Source: Zea mays
Lineage: Eukaryota; Streptophyta; Magnoliopsida; Poales; Poaceae
Direction: 5' to 3'
Length of the DNA stretch: 64,000 bases
NCBI RefSeq assembly: GCF_902167145.1
Contig: NC_050097.1
Location: 143,369,982 to 143,433,981, forward strand
Part shown: piece after piece, positions 56,601 through 64,000 of the stretch
Layout of the letters: every line of letters starts with the position of its first letter
Numbering within the stretch: the first letter of the stretch is position 1
Translations under genes and position numbers: made by a program
The notes under the pieces: model-generated
Told to the model about the DNA's origin: nothing
Database searches by the model: none
Seen by the model: only the letters and a program-made list of their open reading frames with translations

Positions 56601-57617
56601 AGCATATCCACTGCCCATGGTGCACGAATCACGGCGATCCGTCAACAACCCCGGCGAAAAGTCACCGGCGACGAGCAGGGGGTGAATCGTAATCTTCTTC
56701 AGTTTGGGTCTACTGTACCATGGCGAATTCAGCCAGATGAACTGACAGAGCAAGTTTAAGCCACTTTTTCTTTGATTTTCAAATGGCAACACATCCAGTG
56801 ACCTCTAGCAAAGTTGTAGAGCTATATACCATCTACAATTCGACTATAGGGACTGGGCTTATTTGATCACTAGATCATGGTTGAATTCACACTCAAAGCT
56901 GACCCTGTTACACTGAATAGCTGAATTTCAGAATGAAACCAGCCTGACAGCCAATCTTTAGGCATGATTATCTCCAGTTTTTCCTTAACAACAATGCTCA
57001 CACCTTTAAGCAAAGTTGTTCTCCTATGATTAGGCTATAATTTTGATGTGGTGACCAAGGGAAAAGATCCTATAATTTGAAAGTTACAAAGCCCCAAAGT
57101 TGAGCCTTCAACACTGAATTTCAGACTTAGAATAGAACTTAATTGAGGTCCATTTTGCATTTAAGTCCAAAACTCAACATTTGGCTTTCAAGTCCACACA
57201 TTTGTGAACCAAAGGACTTAATAAACTTATTTGACTTGGTTTTTGCACTTTAGCCCAAAAGTGGACTAATTTTGCACATAGGCCCCTAGGGTTTAGTTTT
57301 AGGGTTTTATAGGGTTCCAATTAGGGTTTTTGGTATCCCAGGGGTATAAATGTGATTCAACTTTATTTTTGGGGGTATTTTATAACTATTTCCCTAAAGT
57401 ATTTAGGTTTTCTCAATTTGGGTTAGGTTTTACCCCTTTAATCCCTATTTAGGGTAAAGCTTCCTATCCAGGGTCCTATTTGCAAAACATTAAAACAATA
57501 CAACTTGTTTGAAATTTTTGCCTAGTGAATGCACTCTAGGTGTGTCAAACATATGCAATGCCAATGCTTATGATGTCATGCTCAAGTTTTAGTTACAGTA
57601 ACACCAGGGGTGTTACA
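53601..57617 (-). repeat. LTR 2, shared middle LTR of the gypsy array
   Basis: 4017 bp, about 98% or more like LTR 1 by eye. It acts as 5' LTR for copy 1 and 3' LTR for copy 2. TATA-like TATAAAT on the minus strand at 56311-56317, and terminal palindrome at 57598-57616. Confidence 0.93.
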
Positions 57618-57767
57618 TCCTTCCCCCCATAAAAGAATCTCGTCCCGAGATTAAAAGTCCTAGGGTAAGTAATGGAAAAGGAAACACGGAATACTTTTAT
57701 TTCCTTATTTCTAGTACAAGGCAGGGGTGATGTGGGGGTCATCTTTTTATTCACAGTTATACAGGTT

Positions 57768-60700
57768 TTACAATTTACAAGAGGCTAAAAAGCCTGGGAA
57801 ATTCTTATCTAAAAAGTCTTGAGTTTCCCAGGTAGCCTCATCTTCAGAATACTGGTTCCACTGTATCTTATAAAACTTGAGAGTTTTTCTCCGGGTAACC
57901 CTGTCCTTTTGATCCAAGACTCGTATAGGGTGCTTAGAGTATGTCAAGTCTGGTTCAAGGACAACATTTGTAACTTCAACGGTTCGATCAGGAAGCCGAA
58001 GACACTTCTTCAATTGTGACACGTGGAACACATTATGCACAACAGACAATGTTTCGGGTAGTTGAAGTCGGTATGCCACTGGTCCACATTGCTCAAGCAC
58101 CAGGAATGGACCAATGTACCTGGGTGCAAGCTTCCCTTTAACCCCGAAACGTGATACACCCTTCATTGGTGAAACTTTCAAGTAGACATAATCGCCTACC
58201 AGAAAGCATAAGGGTTGTCGTCGTCGGTCTCCATAACTCTTTTGTCGAGTCTGAGCTTTCTTCATATTATGAATAATTTTCTGAACCTTTTCTTCGACCT
58301 CTTTCACCATATCAGGCCTAAAGAAGTACCTTTCTCCAGGTTCAGACCAATTTAGCGGAGTTCGACACCGTCGCCCATATAAAGCTTCAAAAGGTGCCAT
58401 CTTGATACTTTCTTGATAACTGTTATTATATGAAAACTACGCTAAGGGCAAACATTCATCCCATTTCTGTGAGAAGTCCAGAACACATGCCCGCAGCATA
58501 TCCTCAAGTATTTGATTGACCCTCTCAGTCTGTCCACTTGTCTGAGGATGATAGGCCGAACTGTGGAGCAATTTGGTACCCAAGGATTTATGGAATTCTT
58601 CCCAAAACTTGGATACGAACTGAGGTCCACGATCCGACACTATAGTCTTCGGAACACCATGCAAACTGAGAATACGGGCAATGTATAATGTTGCATAGGT
58701 GGCTACTGTATATTTTGTCCTGACAGGCAAGAAGTGGGCGATCTTTGTAAGTTGATCAATGATAACCCAAATAGAATCATACCCTTTGGCCGTCCTGGGC
58801 AGTCCCACAATAAAGTCCATACTTATGTCTTCCCATTTTCAGGTTGGGATTGGCAAAGATTGTAATGGACCAGCAGTTTTCATGTGTATGGCCTTGACAC
58901 GTCTGCAAGTGTCACACTTAGCCACATAGCGTGCAATTTCGATCTTCATCTTTGTCCACCAGTAATGTTGCTTCAAGTCTTGGTACATCTTAGTGCTTCC
59001 GGGATGAATAGAATAGCGGCTAAGATGTGCTTCATCAAGAATCTGCTGGCGGAGCTCTTCATTCTTTGGCACTACTATGCGGTTATTAAACCACATTACA
59101 CCTTGATCGTCTTCCTTGAAACATTTGGCTACTCCAGCCCTTATCTTCTCTCGTATGTGCTTCATACCCAGATTATCCTTTTGAGCATCAATTATCCTTT
59201 GCAAAATGATTGACTCAAGCTTTAGCTGATTCAGAGTCCCTTGTTGGATTATCCCCAGGTTTAGCTTTTCCATCTCGTGACACAAAGTGTTGTCAGAGGT
59301 CTTCACCAAAAGACAGTGGCAGGAAGCCTTACGGCTCAGTGCATCTGCCACCACATTGGCTTTGCCTGGATGATAATGGATCTCCAGTTCATAGTCCTTA
59401 ATAAGCTCAAGCCATCGTCTTTGCCTCATATTTAATTCTGACTGGGTGAAAATGTACTTCAAACTTTTATGATCTGTATATATGTGACAGATATTTCCCA
59501 GCAGATAGTGACACCAAATTTTCAAGGCATGAACCACAGCAGCTAGCTCCAGATCATGAGTTGGGTAATGCTCCTCATGTCGGCGTAACTGCCTTGAAGC
59601 ATATGCAATTACTCGGCCCTCTTGCATTAATACACAGCCGAGTCCACTGCCTGACGCATCACAATATACATCAAAAGGCTTAGTGATGTCCGGTTGAGCT
59701 AATACCGGAGCAGTGGTTAATAATGTCTTCAATTGCTCAAAGGCTTCATTACACTTAGAAGACCAATTGAACTTAATATCATTCTTCAATAAACTTGTGA
59801 TTGGCTTCACAAGCTTAGAAAAATCTGGTATGAATCTGCGATAATATCCAGCTAGTCCAAGAAAACTCCGGACTTGGTGAACAGTGGTTGGGGGTTTCCA
59901 CTCCAGAATATCTTTGACTTTGCTAGGATCTACCGCAATTCCTTTGGCCGATAACACGTGCCCCAAAAATTGAATTTCCTCCAGCCAGAACGCGCACTTG
60001 CTGAACTTGGCATACAGCTGATGTTCCCTCAGGCGCGTCAATACAATCCGTAGATGCTGAGCATGGTCCTCTTCATTTTTAGAATATATCAAGATATCGT
60101 CGATGAAGACCACCACGAACTTGTCCAACTCGGGCATGAACACCGAGTTCATCAAATAGGTGAAGTGGGCAGGAGCATTTGTGAGCCTGAAAGACATTAC
60201 CAGGTATTCAAACAATCCGTACCGCGTAGTAAACGCGGTCTTCGGTATATCCTCGGGCTGAATACGGATTTGGTGATAGCCCGACCTGAGATCAATTTTG
60301 GAAAATACCCTCGCCCCAGTCAGTTGATCAAATAAGATGTCGATCCTTGGAAGAGGGTATTTATTCTTGATGGTGACCTCATTCAGGGGTCGATAATGCA
60401 CGCACATTCGCAAGGTTTGATCCTTCTTCTTAACAAAAATGGCGGGGCAACCCCATGAAGACGAGCTTGGCCAGATGAATCCCTTATTCAGTAGATCTTG
60501 TAATTGAATCTTCAATTCCGCCAACTCATTAGGGGGCATACGGTACGATCTTCGGGAGATGGGAGCCGTACCGGGCTTTAGCTCAATTACAAATTCTACA
60601 TCTCTTTCAGGGGGCAGTCCAGGCAAATCTTCCGGAAATACATCTGGAAACTCGCATACTACCGGAATGTTCTTGATCTCCGGTACAATGGCTTCATATA

Positions 60701-62246
60701 TTCTACCAGAAGCTTTGGCTGGATTGGTTACGGGGAGAGACAAAAGAATCTCTTCTTGATTATAGCTCAACCTGACGGTTCTAAGTTCAGTGTTGAGAAT
60801 TGCCTTGTGTTGGGTTAACCAATTCATACCCAAAATTACATCTATATCCTGGCCTTTCAGAACAATCATGTTAGCAGGAAAGTTCCGCCCGGCCATTGTT
60901 ACTGGCACTTCATAGGCCACTTCTCTAGTAAAAATGTGTCCCCCAGGTGAATGAATTTTAAATCCCTCTTTTGATTCATGGCATGCAATGTGATGTTGCT
61001 CCACAAATTTCTTGCTAATGAATGTATGCGAAGCACCAGAATCAAAAAGAATAATTGCAGGGTGACTGGCCACGGGAAACGTACCCATCATCACCGGCTC
61101 TCCTTCCGGTGTAGTGGCCACTTGGGTGTAGTATACACGCCCCGTCTTCTTTGTATTCTTCCCCACAGTATTTCCCTTAGGTTGAGTTGATTTCCTAGAT
61201 CCTTGCTGAGCATTTGATTGATTTTGCTTGGGATATGGGCAGTCTTTGATGAAATGTCCCGACTTGCCGCAATTGAAACACCCGGTTGAAGAGTTGGGCA
61301 AAGCAGGGAATCGAGTGCCCGGGGCACTCGGCTGATTTGGGGTAGTGGGGGTATTGTTGGGGCGAATAATGATTGGTTGTTTGAAAGGGAATGAGGGTGG
61401 ACGAGAAAAAGTGCGATTTTGGCTTGAAGGCTGGATCACAAACCGTTGCCTCTTCGCCTGGCCCTGATTAGGCTTCTCACCACCGAATCCCTTGTTCTTC
61501 CCAGAACTTGCTTATTTTGCTTCAACAGATAAGGCTGTGCTGATAGCCTTTCCATACGTGAGATCTATACATGTGGCCATCTTTCTCTGCAACCAGTCAT
61601 TTAAACCTCTCATAAAGCAGTTCTTTTTCTTTAAATCAGTATTCACCTGGTCGATGGCATACTGCGACAGGTGATTAAACTTGTTGAGATACTGATTGAC
61701 GGTATCTCCTCCTTGTTTTAACTTCATAAATTCTTCTTGTTTCATATGCAGCACACCTTCGGGTATGTAGTGCTCACGGAAGGCTGCTTTAAATTCTTCC
61801 CAGGTGATTTGATGGTTGACAGGTTGAATAGCCACAAAATTTCCCCACCAGGTACTGGCAGGACCACGTAGTTGTTGTGCTGCGAATAATGGCTTCTGCG
61901 TTTCTGAACAACGGAGAAGACCAAACTTTTGTTCAATAACCCGTATCCACTCGTCGGCTTCTAGTGGATCTTCAGCTTTCACAAATAGTGATGGACGGGT
62001 TTCCGAGAAATCCAGGTAAGTGGTTTCACGAGGGCCTTGCGGATAACCCTTTCCTGCCTGCTGCTGGAATTGCTGTTGACCCGCCATTTCCCTAAGGAAG
62101 CGGGTGTTGTCTGCGGTGGCATTTACCAAGGCGGCAATCGCCTCGGCCAACGTGGGAGGAACCAGAGGTGGATTTGGGGTAACATCCCTTCCCTCAGAAG
62201 TTCCTGCTGCGTCCTGTCCTCGAGTCCTGGTCGGCATCTGAGACAA
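57768..62246 (-). pseudogene. gag-pol of copy 2, three nonsense codons
   Basis: Exactly the same length as copy 1 (1493 codons with stop) and in one frame, so no net indel. Three stops break it: TAA at 61512-61514 after SVEAK (Tyr codon in copy 1, end of Gag), TGA at 58839-58841 after SLPIPT (Trp in copy 1, start of the integrase core), and TAG at 58437-58439 after CLPLA (Glu in copy 1, integrase). The longest open part, 58839-61439, covers knuckle, protease, RT, RNase H and the integrase finger. All other motifs match copy 1. It cannot encode a full polyprotein. Confidence 0.95.
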
Positions 62247-62406
62247 AGAACATTTGAAGTAAACATAATATGCTAGAGAAACCTTCCTTTTTACATTAAT
62301 ATAAAAAGTAAGGATACAGACTCGATATTACATAACAGGATACATTTCCCATTATACAAAAGTTCAACCTATTATACAACATACTACTTCTACTTCTATT
62401 ACACCA

Positions 62407-63084
62407 TTAGTCCTGCTTCCCATTACTCTTGGCGGCCTCATCGTCAGGTGTGGGAGTCCAGACATCAACCAACCTCATGGAAGGAGGGGGCTCAAAAAGG
62501 TCTAACTCCCCACCCAGCGCGCGTCCCGCAACGTGAGAGGGTCCGGCTTCCGCCTCAGCAGGGTGTGCAGGTACACTAGGGTGTAGTTGCGAGTATAGTA
62601 CATGGACTTCCTCATGCAACGTATTGCAATAGACCTGCAGGTTGTCGACAGTTGAGCTAAGTTCCTTAATTCGGGCCTGAGCCCTTGCTTCTTTAGCACA
62701 TGCCAACAAACGGGACTGTACTGCCCAGTCAAGTGCTAAGTCCCGATCAGCAAGCTGATCCTGCAGGTGACGGATGTCCCTTCTTAGTTCATTTATTCTA
62801 TCTTCGTCGGTGACCCAAGCATCGGTCCTGTGTTGCAGCGCTGCTTGAAGTCGACTCACTCGGGCTTCAAGATCTCCTATGGGGTCATTACTCCCACTGC
62901 TACTGCTTTCATGTCGAGGGGCCAGTTGATGCCGGGGCACACCGATTGGTCCAGTTGACTTGCGCGCCGTTAGCCTTGTGCGTGGCGGCATCTTTCTAAG
63001 GGGGAAAATGTTATTAGTATAATTCTTAGCATGATGCATGTGTAAGTACAGAATCAACCTTAGTCGATTCAACCTTCTATACAT
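62407..63084 (-). CDS. Extra coiled-coil ORF upstream of gag, copy 2
   Basis: 225 codons, open throughout and nearly identical to 52779-53456. The preferred start is ATG at 62991 (MPPRTRLTARKSTGPIG; copy 1 has MQPRTR). One residue differs by eye. It stayed open although gag-pol of the same copy took three stops. With so few changes in total this may be chance. No recognised domain besides the coiled coil. Confidence 0.8.
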   Translation of the reverse strand: MYRRLNRLRLILYLHMHHAKNYTNNIFPLRKMPPRTRLTARKSTGPIGVPRHQLAPRHESSSSGSNDPIGDLEARVSRLQAALQHRTDAWVTDEDRINELRRDIRHLQDQLADRDLALDWAVQSRLLACAKEARAQARIKELSSTVDNLQVYCNTLHEEVHVLYSQLHPSVPAHPAEAEAGPSHVAGRALGGELDLFEPPPSMRLVDVWTPTPDDEAAKSNGKQD

Positions 63085-63214
63085 TGCACCCTTCCTATCT
63101 GGTCTTTAAGATAGACTCTTCAGAATACTTAGGTAAGAAGAGAAAAGAGTTTTTAGGTAAGACTTTTGAAAATCCTTTTGAAGATGCCTCATAATATCTG
63201 CAAAGAAGGGCTAC

Positions 63215-63226
63215 GCTCCGATACCA
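63215..63226 (-). other. Primer binding site, copy 2
   Basis: TGGTATCGGAGC on the minus strand, two bases after LTR 3. Confidence 0.88.
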
Positions 63227-63228
63227 GC

Positions 63229-64000
63229 TGTGACGGAACCTCCCAAGTAATTAGGCCCACCTACAGTTGTCCTTGTCCAACGGACCTTAGACAACCCTGT
63301 AGGTGCCCCTGAATTACTCGACAAGTTCGGTATCTTTCCTTACCTTACCAGGAACGATTCACCCGTCTTGCAGACATTACAGAACATCGGAGATAAAGAA
63401 ATGCGGAAGCGATTACATAACTTACATTTATTTGAAAGGCAAGCTCAAGTTGTTTTATTACAGACCAGAACTAAGAGCGAGTGCTGAGTAGTAATATTGT
63501 ACAAACCAAGGAGGCACAAACTCCTCCCGATAAGTTTTTCACAAAAGTTTTCCTTATGGAGGACCACGACCTCCCGCATCTTCACTCTTGTTTTTCATCA
63601 TGGGGAACCACCTTAGCACAGAAGCAACAGAAATCTGCTACTTCCTCACCTAAAAACAACGAAGGGATAAACCCTGAGTATGGAATTACTCAGCAAGTCT
63701 TACCCGACTAAGGAAAAGACTCTCAAGGGTATGCTGGATAAATAGGAGTCAAGGAGAGGCTTTAGCAAAAATCAACTTATACTTTTGCAGAAGTAGCTTA
63801 CTAAAGTGAGTCCTTACTTTCATTCTTTTAACGCCATATTAATTATTACTAGACTCTATTTGCATCTAGTCTAATTTCAACATCTCATCAATACAATATC
63901 ATTTTTATCCATAGTGTTCACATCCTGACTTAGGTTGCAGGGAAGTGACCAAGTCTTCATAACCGCGAAGGTACAGCGATCCGAATCGATTATACTCAGC
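63229..64000 (-). repeat. LTR 3 of the gypsy array, first 772 bp, cut by window end
   Basis: Matches the start of LTR 1 and LTR 2. In this segment it shares at least seven variants with LTR 2 against LTR 1 (for example TGTGACGG versus TGTCACGG, CCCACCTA versus CCCACATA, CCTGTAGG versus CCTTTAGG) and differs from LTR 2 at about three sites. Confidence 0.92.

Larger units (their letters stand above)
43972..64000 (-). mobile_element. Tandem Ty3/gypsy chromovirus array LTR-int-LTR-int-LTR (runs off window)
   Basis: Three LTR copies start at 43972, 53601 and 63229 (spacing 9629 and 9628 bp) with two 5611-bp interiors (47990-53600, 57618-63228). All units are in the same minus orientation and the middle LTR is shared. 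There are no target duplications at the internal LTR borders, where PBS and purine tract abut directly. So this is one tandem structure and not two separate insertions. Long LTRs near 4.0 kb, a single gag-pol frame, a chromodomain and a Met-type PBS fit the Tekay/Del clade (inferred). The left flank is GATTA (43967-43971); the matching right flank is outside the window. Confidence 0.93.

Overview
The window is plant nuclear DNA, most likely from a panicoid grass and probably maize or a close relative. The reasons are the nested LTR retrotransposons, Sirevirus-type Ty1/copia elements whose LTRs are packed with CACCGGAC/GTCCGGTG palindromes, chromodomain Ty3/gypsy elements with 4-kb LTRs, and a CACTA transposon with CTTTGCCGAGTG subterminal repeats. 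I see no intact host gene, tRNA or rRNA. The only host-derived gene I can support is a broken cytidine deaminase fragment at 40899-41342 (minus). The species call is inference; the element classes are read directly.

Layer 1 (1-25021): an old plus-strand Ty3/gypsy element supplies an LTR remnant, an extra coiled-coil ORF, gag, protease, RT, RNase H and the start of integrase. It is cut into three blocks. A 3.4-kb solo LTR (1912-10632, target duplication TAAAA) splits gag and itself carries a 5.3-kb minus-strand chromovirus (2907-8217, duplication CAATG). A small solo LTR (12252-21944) splits RT. Six bases inside that LTR sits a 9.4-kb Sirevirus (12258-21639, duplication GTAAC). The old gypsy ends at about 23362, where a minus-strand Sirevirus fragment begins.

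Layer 2 (23363-34305): the Sirevirus fragment's LTR is split by a 4.95-kb LTR element with no recognisable gag-pol (25022-29975). After a roughly 0.9-kb unassigned stretch comes a truncated minus-strand Ty1/copia element (about 30963-33862), whose LTR has a 48-bp repeat array directly upstream of its TATA box.

Layer 3 (34306-43971): an internally deleted CACTA transposon (34306-39648) has a broken TNP2-type transposase, two spliced terminal exons and a long foldback. AT-rich duplicated sequence follows, then the cytidine deaminase remnant. A third Sirevirus (3' LTR 41343-42676) cuts off the 5' part of that remnant.

Layer 4 (43972-64000, running off the window): a tandem LTR-internal-LTR-internal-LTR array of one Ty3/gypsy chromovirus on the minus strand, period about 9.63 kb. 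Copy 1 has an uninterrupted 1492-codon gag-pol. Copy 2 is the same length but has three nonsense codons. Both keep an extra 225-residue coiled-coil ORF ahead of gag. The same type of ORF, of similar size, is decayed in the old gypsy at the left edge.

The coding content belongs to mobile elements: gag makes the particle, protease processes it, RT and RNase H copy the RNA, and integrase (with a chromodomain in the gypsy elements) inserts the copy. Only the gag-pol at 48140-52618 looks full length and uninterrupted.
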